Shown in pieces: positions 1 through 11,623 of a stretch of DNA of 64,000 nucleotides. Positions within the stretch are counted from its first letter, which is position 1. Every line of letters starts with the position of its first letter. A program made the translations under genes and the position numbers. The stretch lies in NCBI RefSeq assembly GCF_048564905.1, contig NC_132992.1, positions 32,536,501-32,600,500 on the forward strand, written 5' to 3'. This DNA comes from Vicugna pacos (Eukaryota; Chordata; Mammalia; Artiodactyla; Camelidae). Below the pieces are notes generated by a model. The model did no database searches, was not told the DNA's origin, and was given only the letters and a program-made list of their open reading frames with translations.

Positions 1-54
1 TTAAAATGAAAGTTTTTGCCAATCTGAAGATATAACTATATTAAATTGCAGATA

Positions 55-229
55 AAATTATCAAATTCTACTTTAAAAAGTTTAATGTATTAATTTAGTT
101 ATACATACATATTTCAAGTCACATATTATACAGATTATTAATTTTGAAATATTGCTTTTTTCATTCTCATAATTCATAAAATTTATTTCAGTTTCTCTCT
201 AGCATCTCAAACCAATGGATTTATCATCT
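55..229. repeat. Direct repeat, left copy
   Basis: About 175 bases here recur at about 1361-1534 with only scattered differences (for example ttctactttaaaaagttt in both). The copies lie in the same orientation and flank a segment containing a retroviral LTR and ending in an A-rich run. Similarity stops abruptly on both sides. This could be an unusually long target duplication or an older local duplication. Confidence 0.8.
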
Positions 230-665
230 GTCCGGAATAAAACCTGTAACTTTTAAGTCCCAACAGGAACCAGGAGAGACCTACATTTGCGAGGCAATAC
301 AAGACCTCAGGTACCTGAAATGATAGCATGTAGCAGTGATTACAACAGATCATAATTGCTTGAATATATCCAATTAAAGCTCCTAAAATAAAAATGTTTC
401 AATATACAGTGGAAAAGTAAAAAGTTTCATGCTTAATCAGGATTTTAAGTATTTAGCAAATTCTGAAAGTTCTTTGTAGCTCCAGCTGACTTTGAGATGC
501 TTTAAAGGAATCCTGAGGCAGCTTAGATATTAAGTTAACTAGGATTCTTTAATATGTTAAGTTAAATATAATCAGGCATGATTCTAGTAATTACAAACAA
601 GTCTCTTTATCAATTACAGGAGTTTAAGCATGCCTTTTAAGTCTTTTTGTCTTGTCATTACAGAC
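230..665. other. AT-rich spacer between repeat copy and LTR
   Basis: No coding, RSS or RNA signal is seen. This stretch is part of the segment lying between the two direct repeat copies. Confidence 0.4.
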
Positions 666-1360
666 TGTCAGACTGCTGTTACAAAGCTGCTCCATCTTCA
701 AGATTCAATTCATAAGGCTATGAAAGCGGTTACAACAGTCCCACATCGAGACAATGGCTATGCAAGGATTTCAGCCCATACACCGTCCTCCGACACAAAA
801 ACAAAAGGCTGTCCTGCCCCTGGGTCCCCTTGATTAGGCACTCAGAGAGTTTTACTCCCTGATAGGCAGGGTCAACGCCCCTACTCAGCCTGGAAATAGT
901 TTCCACTCCCAGTTGGCCTTGAGGATTAAGTTGGTGGGAGGTTTGACTTCTAGTAGACCTTGAGCTTCATTATATGCTCATTGTAACAGAGTGATAAATA
1001 ACATGCCCGCAGGCACCATGACAGCCCCAAGGCTAACCGCAAAAGGCCAAAGAATGGGCGGTGGCCCAATTCCTGGGAATCTCGGCCCCTTCTCCAGGGC
1101 AGTTGGAATGGTCCCACCTGTAGGCCTGTGAAGCTACTGAGCCCATAAAAACTGGCAACACCACACCTAGGGGCCTTTTACACTCCCTCCTCTTGGAAGA
1201 AGGCCTGCACTCTGTCTATGGAGTGTGTACCTACTTTTACTTTAACCTGAGCACCCAATCCCCACACCTCTTTCCTTGCCTTTTTCTTGCCTTACACTCT
1301 ATGCAGTGTGTTAACTCTCTCTAAATAAATCTGCCTTTACTCAAAAAGAAAAAAGAAAAA
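666..1360 (+). mobile_element. Old retroviral LTR (ERV class I-like), with A-rich end
   Basis: The sequence has the layout of a gammaretrovirus-like LTR. A long U3-like part leads to a TATA-like cccataaaa near 1141, a T/C-rich R/U5-like part, and an aataaa signal at 1323-1328. An A-rich tract follows (about 1343-1360). No internal retroviral genes are seen, so it is a solitary fossil. The boundaries, especially the left one, are approximate, and the family is inferred from layout only. Confidence 0.55.
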
Positions 1361-1534
1361 ATTCATCACATTCTACTTTAAAAAGTTTAATGCATTAATT
1401 TAGTTATACATAGATATTTGAAGTGACATATTATACAGATGATTAATTTTGAAATATTGCTTTTTTCCATTCTCATATTCATAAAATTTATTTCAGTTTC
1501 TTTCTAGCATCTCAAACCAATGGATTTATCATCA
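1361..1534. repeat. Direct repeat, right copy
   Basis: Partner of the repeat at 55-229, same orientation, starting directly after the A-rich run that ends the LTR-bearing segment. Confidence 0.8.
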
Positions 1535-2566
1535 GTACAGCTGCTTTTTTATCTTCAAACATTTTCCCAAGCATCTCAAACTCACCTGTGTTTACATTGT
1601 TTCAATTAGAGCACACTGAAAATCTATATATGAAGCTACCACTAAAATATTTTGAACCACGATACTAATTCACAATCATTACAATTATTGTGTTGCCATT
1701 TATCCTGTAAGTGAATATTCATGACCTCAACAATGAAACATTTACTTTGAAGGATTTGTTTCAACAATACTGAACATGGAATTCCAAAGTCATACGCCCA
1801 AGAATAGCTTCTAATTTTTGTTAAGTTATACTCTCACCTTTTTCACTAATCTCATCAGCTGGCATTCAGAAGAATCCATGGAGGTGAATGAGTCTTCATT
1901 AAACTGTACTTAACTGCGCAAAATCAAAGAATTGTGTGAAAGCATTTTGATACCGCATTTTGCAATTTTTGCAAAGAATCAAAATTAAGAGAACTTTGTC
2001 TTCACCAAAGATAATAAACCTAATTTTACCCTTGAACATATATGGTATTTTCTCACAGTGAATGCACCTAAGTGGAAATATTTGCTCAAACTAGAATGAA
2101 TATTTTCATCCTTTTGAGATTAACTAATTGGTTGCCTATAAAAATATAAGAATTTATGTTATTACCAACATCTTGCCAGCATTGGGAACATCAACTTTTC
2201 TTAAAAAAAAAAAACACTGCTTGAATATATATTTTTTTAAGTTGGTTTGTTTCTTAAGATAAATACTGCATAAACTAAGGGAAAGCTGGTAGTTAATGCT
2301 TTTTTTTTTAACATTTGTTATTGCTAGAGAGTTATTCTTCTTAGTTTATTAACCAATGAGTGACTTTCTTCATTTGTCCTCTGCCCATTTTTCTTTTAGG
2401 TCCTTAGTGTTATATTTATTGATTTCTGTAATTGTAGTTATTTTTGCACCTGAGTTTTATAGCATTTAACCACAATACCAGCATTGGAGAAAAGACATTT
2501 CTGAGGTATTCTAGAGGCAGAGGGTGGTGATGGCAAGATGCCAAGGAAAGGAGAAAGGAAGAGGGT
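1535..2566. other. Spacer left of TRDD, AT-rich
   Basis: AT-rich unique sequence. I searched for RSS heptamer/nonamer pairs and found none. No gene is seen. Confidence 0.5.
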
Positions 2567-2594
2567 GGTTATTGTACTGCTGTGTTTCACTGTG

Positions 2595-2607
2595 ACGATA
2601 TACGGAC
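2595..2607 (+). CDS. TRDD: T-cell receptor delta diversity segment (TRDD), upstream copy
   Basis: This 13-base D segment (acgatatacggac) lies between two recombination signals. On the left are nonamer ggttattgt (2567-2575), a 12-base spacer and a perfect heptamer cactgtg (2588-2594). On the right are a perfect heptamer cacagtg (2608-2614), a 23-base spacer and nonamer tcaaaaacc (2638-2646). The 12-left/23-right layout is that of TRDD genes and permits D-D joining. It reads without a stop in all three frames (TIYG, RYTD, DIR). It becomes part of delta-chain CDR3. The exact gene number cannot be set because further D segments may lie left of the window. Confidence 0.93.
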
Positions 2608-2646
2608 CACAGTGGGAGAAGTGTACGAAGCCTTTGTTCAAAAACC

Positions 2647-4180
2647 CCCGCTGTGATCCGCTGTGTATGTCTCAGCACCGATGCGCAGCCTGTGAGTGTC
2701 ATGGGGAAATAATGTAAGAGCTGACTGTCCACTTGCCCCGACTCCTTTCCTTAGGGATTTACTCCATGTTGTCTACTGCAGCAGTTTCAGAATGTGAACC
2801 CGTATCAACAAAGTCATCAAAATAAATACTCTCACCACATTTTAACATTTACTAAATAGACCGATGACAACATAAAAGAGAACATTGTGGAGAAGCAAAG
2901 GGAATGGAGCTCAGGACGCGAGCTGTGCAATGGGTCACACACTAGCATATGATGAGGCAAGAAGGTGAACCCACTTCTGTCCATATACATAATTCCTCCT
3001 TTCAAAGGGTTCAATGCCCAGGAAAAAACAAGTACTTTGAAAGTGGTCGTTGTGAATTGAATTTCATCAGACTGGAATGGACATGTGCATAGATTCCATA
3101 TTCCCTTAAATAATACATTCTAAAAGTCATACTAGAAGCAGATTCACAAATGAAAATCTGACACTAAATCCTTAAACTCTACAGTTCAAGTGTCTCATTC
3201 TGATGAGAAAACTGACGAATGAGGGAGTAGGGAAGGAAAGAAAGTGGTTATAGGGTAGCACTGGACAAACGCCCAGTGAGGTGATGGGGAGCACAGACCG
3301 TCCACAGGTAAAGCCTGAGTCATCACAAAGGCCCATGTGAGTAAACAGACGGTGGCAGGGAGCTTTTTGTTGGGTACAGTCAGCTGGGAAGAGCTCTTGG
3401 AGATGAATCTTGAGCTGGTCCTTGAGGATGCCACAAGCCCTCCCCCACAGGGAATATTGTTTCAGACTCAAGGAGTCTTCTCTCTGACCTAATGCCTCCA
3501 AGCAGTGTCTTCATCCCAGAGCAAAGACACCACTTATCCCCACCCAAACAGACACACTGTGTGCTTTGGAAAGATATTTCCCGGGAACTAAAAAAATATT
3601 CCGTCAAATCAGAGGATCAACCAATGTTAACAACCCAGATCTGAGACCCCACCAAGCCTGGGCTCTCCTTCATTCTTCTCTTGACTCTGCATGTGTTTGA
3701 TCCTAGAGCACAGGGATCAATCCCTTCATCCTGGGACTGCAGTCACCCGTTAGCACACCAGGTCCAATGACTCTTTGTGAGTCTCTAAGAGAAAAAGCAA
3801 TACATGGGGGAAGGAGACTATACCAGACTTCCCCCCAGGTTGTCCAAAATGACTGGGCTTAAGGCCCAATCACAGTAAAATCAGAAGAGCCCTTTTTTCA
3901 GGGATAAAGAACAATTCATAAATACAATACTTTAAATGAAATTCTCATTTTTAGAGCAGATCCAGTTTCATAATAATATCAAAACAACATTTGCCTTTTT
4001 CTTCGTGTTGACATTTGCCCTGATGTTGCAAAAGCAATAGAGGGTGAAGCAGGCTGGTACCTTAGCATGAATCAAGGCAGAGGCCTCAATTCTGTATTAG
4101 TGGTCCTTGTATCCTTCATTTCTATATTTGGGGAGGGGGGGAAGTACAGTTTCACTTAAAAATGTCATTGACTGTATTAA
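2647..4180. other. Spacer between the two TRDD segments, left part
   Basis: No RSS, J motif or gene is seen. Short open frames on both strands lack recognisable domains. Confidence 0.4.
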
Positions 4181-4585
4181 TTAGCAGCTACCATTTCAAA
4201 ATAGTACTACACGCTTGAACAACAGAAACTTATTTTCTCGCAGTTCTGAGGCTGGAAATCCAAGATCAAGGTGCCCACAGAGCTGGTTTCTCCTGAGCAC
4301 TCCCTCCTTGGCTTGGAGATGCCACCTTCTCCCTGTGTCCTCATGTGGACTCTGTACATGCACACCCCTTGTGTCTCTCCCCTCTGCGTGCCCAAATTTT
4401 CTCATCTCATAAGGACACAAGTAAGACTGGATTAGGATTCACTCTAATCCAGTCTAAATGGTCTCATTTAAACTTAACCATCTTTTTAAAGGTCCTATCT
4501 CCAAATCCAGATACATTTTGAGGTATTGGAGGTAAGGACTTCAATATACGGATTTTAGGAAGACACGATTCAGTCCATAACATTG
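4175..4585. mobile_element. Ancient interspersed repeat, family not assigned
   Basis: The stretch with cagttctgaggctggaaat, then ataaggacacaagt and cactctaatccagtc resembles a common, old mammalian repeat consensus. I recognise the pattern but cannot name the family reliably. No gene of the host is seen in it. Confidence 0.45.
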
Positions 4586-5025
4586 GGAAAAGCAGTAAAA
4601 CTACGAATTTTATTAAATCTCAACTCTTGAGTGTTTGTCTTTTTAGTATTCTGTGTAACAAAAGTGAAGTACACAGCACTTCTGCTGCATTCTAAATTAT
4701 CAAACTTATCTCAAAGGAAAACATTTGAGGAATTGTTTGAGATGCAAGCTGAACTAGCTACTTTTTCCAGGAAACATCATTTTTGTTTGAAATAATGACA
4801 AACCATGGTTATTCAGACTTGGGTAGCTATTGGGCAATTTTATGAAAATGAGCCTGTCACATTAAGAAAAACAATAGATCATTGCCAGTAGTTATTTTTT
4901 TTTTAAAAATCTGAGGTTTCAGACAAAAATTAGAGTTTAAGGAAACTTGTATCTGCCACCATGAGCTGGATGGCTCACCAGTATTTACACACTGTTCTGA
5001 TTTAAAGATATTGGTGATTGTCCCA

Positions 5026-5622
5026 ATGTTTATAGGAGCACTATTATTAATAGTGAAGTCATGAAAACAGCCTAAGTACCCATCAACAGACGAATGTATA
5101 AATAAGTTGTTTGTGTGTATGTGGAATATTATTCAGCCATAAAAAAGAATGAAATAATGCCATTTGCAGCAACATGGATGGACATGGAGATTGTCATACT
5201 AAGTGAAGTAAGTTAGACAGAGAAAGAAAAATACCATATGGAATCACTTATACACAGAATCTTTAAAAAATGAATATACCTTATATGTGGAATCTTAAAG
5301 AATGAACTTATTTACAAAACTGAAACAGACTCACAGACATAGAGAACAAGCTTGTAGTTACCAGGGGGGAAGGCTAGGGGAGGGATAAATTGGGAGTTTG
5401 GGATTTGCAGATACTAACCACACTATATATAAATTAGACAACAAGGTCCTACTGTGTCGCACAGGCAACTATATTCAATAACTTGTAATAGCCTATAATG
5501 AAAAAGAATATGAAAAGGAATATGTATGTGTATGTATAATTGAACCACTACGCTGTACACCAGAAACTAACACAACATTGTAAACCAACTACTTCAATAA
5601 AAAAATAATAATAAAAAATTAA
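5026..5622 (+). mobile_element. 5'-truncated L1 (LINE-1) tail
   Basis: The sequence matches the far 3' part of L1 ORF2 (gccataaaaaagaatgaaat, then aacatggatggacatggaga) followed by the L1 3' UTR and an A-rich end near 5600-5622. It lies in sense on the + strand. It is truncated and non-coding. The same 3' UTR recurs at 9361, 30178, 31954, 33516 and, inverted, 57742. Confidence 0.85.
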
Positions 5623-8609
5623 GGTAACGGACCTGGTTAACTGGATTTTTTTAGTCAACATTAGCAAAACGTGGTTTATATGGAAAAATAAGAAAGTTTA
5701 AAAAAATTAATAAAGATATCGGTAGTTGTATTAACTACTGTGACATCGTGTAATGAAATGTGACAAGCAGATGCCTAACTAAGTAAACCAATGATTCCCC
5801 ATGACAAATGGTTAAAACAAAGCATGGGTGAAAGTTCCATCCAAAATGCAAGCTAGATCAACAGGTTTTAGTGGAATAGAATATGAAAAGCCCATTAACA
5901 TGGTTTCTGATTTCACATTGCAACTAACCTGTCTTTTTGGACCACATATCTGTGTAAGGCCAGGTTTTGCTCATACATTTCAACCATACCAATACATTGC
6001 AATAGACAGAAGGCATAAGCAGACACGTGAATCCAGCTGTCTTCTAATATTAGGCAGCTCTACCCTGAGGGTTGTCCAGAAACTATGATCAAACACCCGA
6101 GTATCTCCCTTTCTTTGGTCTCTATTCCCCGAAGTTTTCTAGCTGCTCCTTGTTGTATGTGGTTTGAAGTCTTTTCAACAGCCTGCTTTTCTCCATTAAA
6201 TACACTACAGTTTGTCTACAACCCTCAAAGAGAATGTGTCAATATCAGGATCAGGGGGAGAAGATAAATGAAGCCAGTTCGAAGTCCACTATCACAAAAT
6301 TAAAAGCTCTGGGTGCCCCTGTCCAATCCCTGTTGCATTTCTTGGCCTAGCATCCCAGAATTTTTCTCCAAGTGCTCTCAGTCTCCAACCAAGCAGGAGG
6401 CCTGGTCCCACCCAGGCTGGGACAATAGTATAGTAAACTCAGAGCCCTCACACTGCCCCTGACCTTTGATCCCTTCTGTGAATACACTTGTCTGGCACTG
6501 AGAATGGCCCGGCCTCCATCCAGGAAGAGCTGAACTTCAGGATACACCCACCCTGGGCCTGACCCTCCTCTTTCCCACAGAAGAGCGTCTCATACAGCAA
6601 TGAAAAGCCACATAGAGAAAGAAAATGCCAGGCTGCCCAGGCCATGCCACAGCCACTGCGGGGAAGGAGATGAGCTGTAGGTGAGAGGATTCGCAGACAC
6701 TTTCAAATAACAAATGTCAAAATAAAGGACCAAGAAGCCTGAGTATTTACCAAGAGGACCGAAAAATATCACTGCACTAGGAATTGGGATACCTGATTTC
6801 TTGTACTTTCCATGAAGTTGGGTACCTTGGCCAGCTTTGAAACCACTCTGGATCTTTCCAGTCTTTCATCTGAACACATAGGGGAGTGAACATACGATCC
6901 TTGAAGCCTCTCCCAGCTGTGACATCCACGAGGCTTCACTGGAGGCACAGCTGACTCTTGATTACTCGTGTTAGTGGAAAGAATGTGATCTGAATACTGC
7001 AAATATGTAGACAACGTGAAACTCATTTCTGTTTGGCTTTGAAATATATTTCATGGTGTGCAGAAAATCGCAGCAAATTTATCTTCCCAATGACGCTTAA
7101 CTCGGGCTAACATTAAAAATTGACTTGTTTACAACTAATGGCGCTGTGCTCCACCGAACAAATGTAAGGTAGGATTCCATAGGACAGCCCAGTGCCAGGG
7201 AGAGCAAGGGACTAGGAACTGGGAAGATGAGGGTTCTGGCCATGACTCTGTCACTTCCAGCACATCCTCTCTCACTAGGAAACACCTCCTTCTTAAATGG
7301 GTTCAGAAGACACTTTCTGAGCACTCACTCAGTGACACTGTGCTGGCACAGGGGACGCAGAGATACACAAGACAAATCCCTTCTCTCAAGGGTCTTTAAC
7401 TGATGAAGATGAGAGAAAGGGTTTTGAGTGCGATGGGAGGGATCAGCACTGGATGCCACGAAAGTTGAGGGAAAGCAGGTGCATCCAACCCAGGCCAGGC
7501 TTGAGCACTCACTCGGGACTTTGCAGGGAAGACAGCAGCTAAGATCAGACCAGTAAATCAATGGGATCTAAGGAGGACGGACGGTTAGGGACCAAATCGG
7601 GGAACTGAAGAAGGAACGGGCACTTCAGGCAAAAGCCATCACATGGCGAAGGCAAAGAGGTATGAAAGGTCATGGAGCTCTCAGGAAGGAAACAGGTCAG
7701 GGCAGCGGAGTTGAGGGGAGCACGTGGGCCCAGGGAGGTGAGCCAGAGCCTGTGTCCCAAACCGTCTCTTCCTGAGGATACTGGGGAGCTATCATGATGT
7801 GATGCCACTGGGGGATCAGCTTGGAACTGTCATGTTACCACTTCCACTCACAATCTATGGATCAAAGCATGGCCATGCCCCAAAGTCAGTGGAGAGGGAG
7901 GTATACAAGTTGTGTCTGGCACAAGGGCTCCCTGCGAAAGGGACGGGTGGGGCGAAAATTTAGCTCAAGATCTGCTGTCTGAGCCAAGGCCCTGGTGTGG
8001 AGCTGCATCAGTTGGAGAAAAGGAAGATATTTCATAAAGTTCACAAAGGTGTCCTCTATTTGTCAAGCTTGAAGCAAAAGAGCTGCCTCTGTATTTGCCC
8101 AGCAGGTCACATTTTCCAAAGTCACACAATGCAGCATATGGGCTACTGGCCCTGCATTTAGCACCCAGCAAGTCAGTGGGGAGGATAAAATTAAGTTTAT
8201 GTGAAAACCCTTTCCTCTGTATAACACCCTCCACATGTAAAGGGGACAGGCAGAGGAGATTTGGAGACTTAGCAGGTGACAGGAGAAATTACATGGTCAG
8301 TACATTTTCCACCTACCCATAGTCTGTAGAATCCATCTGAGACACTCAGGTCCTCCTCTCTCTGCGGGAAATCATCTGAGAGTAGACTGGCCAGAAAGCT
8401 CAGTGGAAGTCGACATCACAATTTGGTCCATTCTGGTCACAGACTCGAGGGCAGATCTAGCCAGGGCTTCAGAGGAACCTCAGACAGAAGCACCTGGGTG
8501 AGCCTGCCCTGACCTAAGGCCAGTTCCCTTTGATCTTGCTGGAGCGTGACTTGGAGAACACACCCAGCCCTATAGTTCTCAGAGGCCACATTGGGCAAAA
8601 TCAAAGGGA
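5623..8609. other. Spacer between TRDD segments, right part
   Basis: No further D segment is found. A stretch near 7290-7420 with cactgtgctggcac resembles an old MIR-type repeat. An A-rich flank follows the L1. Short open frames show no recognisable domain. Confidence 0.4.
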
Positions 8610-8637
8610 GGTTTTTGTAAAGCTCTGTAGCACTGTG

Positions 8638-8648
8638 GCTGGGAGACT
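8638..8648 (+). CDS. TRDD: T-cell receptor delta diversity segment (TRDD), last before TRDJ1
   Basis: This 11-base D segment (gctgggagact) has near-perfect signals on both sides. On the left are nonamer ggtttttgt (8610-8618), a 12-base spacer and heptamer cactgtg (8631-8637). On the right are heptamer cacagtg (8649-8655), a 23-base spacer and nonamer acaaaaact (8679-8687). It lies about 1.3 kb before TRDJ1, the position of human TRDD3. All three frames are open (AGR, LGD, WET). Both RSSs are close to consensus, so this should be a heavily used D. Confidence 0.96.
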
Positions 8649-8687
8649 CACAGTGATACAAAACCCACAGAGACCTGTACAAAAACT

Positions 8688-9342
8688 ACAGGGCCACAGG
8701 CAGCATTTCCCTGGGAAATCCTTAGCCTGGCTACCGTGCCCCAGGGGGATTAACGCAGCAAGTAGCTGTCCCCGCTTCTCAGTACCCAGAAGGATGCCAG
8801 AAAGTTGTCCAAACCAGGAGAGGTGAACCCCAACGTCTGGCCTCTCCCTTGCTGCTGTTTCCTCTTGAGTAAAACTGACATTTCAACCATCTTTGAGGAA
8901 CCGAGAAAGGTGTTTCTTGAAAACTAAACTTGTCTCGGTTTCTATTGCAAAAGAGAGTTCCATCGCAAAAATGAGCCATTTGGAATTTCTGAATCCACAT
9001 CCCTGGAGAGAGTTGCCTGAGTGCTTTGCTTTGCAGTTTGGGTAAGATGGATTTAAAGAGGGGGGCTTGTTTTAGGCCATCACCAGCCAGAGTTGCTCAT
9101 TCTAACAGTGACTAGGCTGTAATTCCCCGGTCCATGATTGGTGCTGCCCACTGCCCTGTCACCTGCTGATACGCCTCATGTCATCTGACTTGAAGCATCA
9201 CTGTGGTCTGTGAAGGCCTTGACTCTGGAATAGTCATAGATCCAAGATCCATCCGTTTGGCCATGCCAGTTTTCCAAGACTGAGAGTTAGGTGTGGGTCT
9301 AGGAAGTGAGAAAAATCTAAAATAAGAGAAAGCAACAGTTTC
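8688..9342. other. Spacer between the last TRDD and the L1
   Basis: Unique-looking DNA. A lone cactgtg at about 9201 has no paired nonamer. No gene is seen. Confidence 0.4.
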
Positions 9343-9360
9343 AAGAACTTCGTGAAATGT

Positions 9361-9698
9361 TTTTTTTGTTTTTGTTTTTTAGACCAAAAAACAAAGCATA
9401 AATACAAAATAGAAATAGACTTAGAGACATAGAATACAAACTTGTGGTTGCCAAGGGGGTGGAGTGTGGGAAGGGATAGACGGGATTTTAAAATTGTAGA
9501 ATAGATAAACAAGATTAAAGTAAAGCACAGGGAAATATACACAAGATCTTATAGTAGCTCACAGAGAAAGAAATGTGACAATGAATATATATATATGTTC
9601 ATGTATAACTGAAAAATTGTGCTCTACACTGGAATTTGACACAACATTGTAAAATGATTATAAATCAATAAAAAAAAAGTTAAAAAAAAGAAAAAATA
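9361..9698 (+). mobile_element. 5'-truncated L1 tail with target-site duplication
   Basis: L1 3' UTR sequence ends in an A-rich tail (to 9698). The 18-base repeat aagaacttcgtgaaatgt flanks it at 9343-9360 and 9699-9716 with no difference, which marks a relatively recent insertion. It lies about 240 bases left of TRDJ1's RSS. Confidence 0.88.
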
Positions 9699-9951
9699 AA
9701 GAACTTCGTGAAATGTGTTATAGTGAAAATGTTCACCTTAGGATAGGGCGCTCCTACCTACTCCTCAGACCTCAACCCCCCAAAAGCAGACTCACCCTTA
9801 TCTGTAATTGACTAAATCACAAACTAGTCGGATAAGCAGCCAGCGCCATCTCTCAAAGACCTGAGCCCTCGAGATCCTCCAGTCCTCGAGCTGATCGGAA
9901 AAAGAAAGGTGGGAGACGGCTGAGATTTTTGGAAAGCCCTCAAGCACTGTG

Positions 9952-10011
9952 CTGTATCTACTAAAGGCAAGTTCTTCTTTGGAAATGGAACGCGTGTGAT
10001 CGTGGAACCAA
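9952..10011 (+). CDS. TRDJ1: T-cell receptor delta joining segment TRDJ1
   Basis: This is the first J-delta. Its 12-RSS is nonamer gatttttgg (9924-9932), a 12-base spacer and a perfect heptamer cactgtg (9945-9951). The peptide ends KFFFGNGTRVIVEP, giving the F-G-N-G motif of the J beta-strand. The last base, a, is followed by donor gtaagt at 10012. The 3' half matches human TRDJ1 closely (GTRV.VEP). At 60 bases it is longer than the 51 I recall for human TRDJ1, which would give a longer CDR3 tip. It supplies delta-chain FR4 and part of CDR3. Confidence 0.95.
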
Positions 10012-11097
10012 GTAAGTAGCTCATTTATCTGTTCTCTGAGGTTAAGCCTCCATCTGAGGAGACAGAAATATCAGGGAATGTGAAATGGGTAGTAACAGCA
10101 TCAACATTGTGTCAAGGAGAACTTTGGGGAAGACGTGAACTATGGTTAATCCCCTCCATAGGAATTGAGGGGAAGGGGGTAACTGTGAAAGACCTCAAGT
10201 GGCTCAGGGGAAACTGAGAAGGTTCTGCCCAAAACACAGGCTTTGGATCAGCCTGAAGAGCTGGCAGAGTCACTGGCCCAACTGCCTTAGAAGACTCAGA
10301 ACTGACCGGGAACAAGGTTGATCTGAGTCTGAGTGATTCTACTGAGGTGGCTCTAGATCCACATAATTCTGCCCTCTCTTGCTCTTGGGAGAGCTCAGAA
10401 CTGAGTCAGCCTCCTGGGCACAGAGGGTGAGGCCAGGGTAAATGGGCGCTGGGGTTGCCCGGTTTCTCTTCTGAAAGGGGGAACCAATTCCAGAAATCTG
10501 TTTCTAATTGTTTGAGCTGCAAATGGAAGCTGCGTGACTAGCGAGGAAGCTGGAACATTCTGATTCCCACTGAGACCAGACCCCAAGCACAAGAGAGTGA
10601 ATGTGCAGTGCTTCCTCTAAAGCCCAGGACTCAGCCAGGAGGCGCTCCCTAAGGGCTCATGGCGTCCATCGTCCTCACTAAGAGGGGGCAGTGCCACTCA
10701 CCAATTAACTGTGGTAAAGGAATCGATGCTAACGTTGTCAAAAGATGGTACTCAACACAGAAGGGATCTTTTCGTGTCATTTAAGTGAAGTGACATTTGA
10801 ATTCAACTGTGTCCTGATTTGAAAAAAATTTTTAAAAGACAGCAATCTCCATTTGGCATCAGCTTCCAGTTAAACAGTAGATATTAACATTAAGCAGAAA
10901 ATGAAATAAATAAACACTAAACCCATTTCAAAGATCTTAGGGAAGTCTAGAATGGGGTCTCACCAAATCTGCTCAGCCGGCTAATGAGAAAAGTAACAGC
11001 ACATCCTAGCCTGATGCTTTGGCGTTCAGCTCGTGTTTTCTAAGGTAAAAGCAGACTCTAGAGAGGTGGGGTGGAGGAGCATGATGGGGTGGACTCC

Positions 11098-11623
11098 TGT
11101 CGGAGCCAGCCGACAATCGATCAGGTCCAGAAACCTGTGCCGCAGGACTGAGAAAAGAAAGACAAGACTAGAAGGTGGGGTTGAGAGGGTCTCACTCTGG
11201 CCCGCAAGACGCTAAGCCAAGAGTGGACCACGAGTTTATTTTCTGTAGTTCATTTATATGATTTTAACCCATTACCTCATACATTCCTGCACGTAAGCAA
11301 AGGTATTGTTTTAGGGTACATTGACAATGTATACTAAAATCATTAACTTGTATATTGTTACAGACATCATTATTGTTTACAGTTCTCAATAAACTAAGAT
11401 TAACTGTTCCTGAAACCAAGATCATAAACTAAGGTTATTGTTCCTCTAGGCTAACATCGTGACTCGTGTACTATTAACTCAGGTGATTGTTCTTCAGGCT
11501 AAGATCACTAACTTGTGTGCCGATTGTATCTCTCCTTTCAAAGGTCCTTTGTAACTTAATAACTCAGGATGTTCCTAAGGCTCTAACACATCTAATACAT
11601 TCTTCACAAGGGGTGGCGGGACA
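11098..11623 (+). mobile_element. Possible old LTR (ERV class II-like)
   Basis: It begins tgtcggagccagccgac and has internally repetitive, AT-rich phrases (variants of aactaaggttattgttcc) in the middle. It ends near gcgggaca. The tg...ca ends and general texture suggest a solitary LTR fossil. I could not see a clear target duplication, so the borders and the class are uncertain. Confidence 0.3.

Noticed and set aside
7329-7346. cactgtg...cacaggg pair resembling a D segment
   Set aside because: No nonamer on either side, and the phrase belongs to a MIR-type repeat (actgtgctggcac).
9201-9207. Lone heptamer cactgtg left of TRDJ1
   Set aside because: No nonamer at 12 or 23 bases; chance match.
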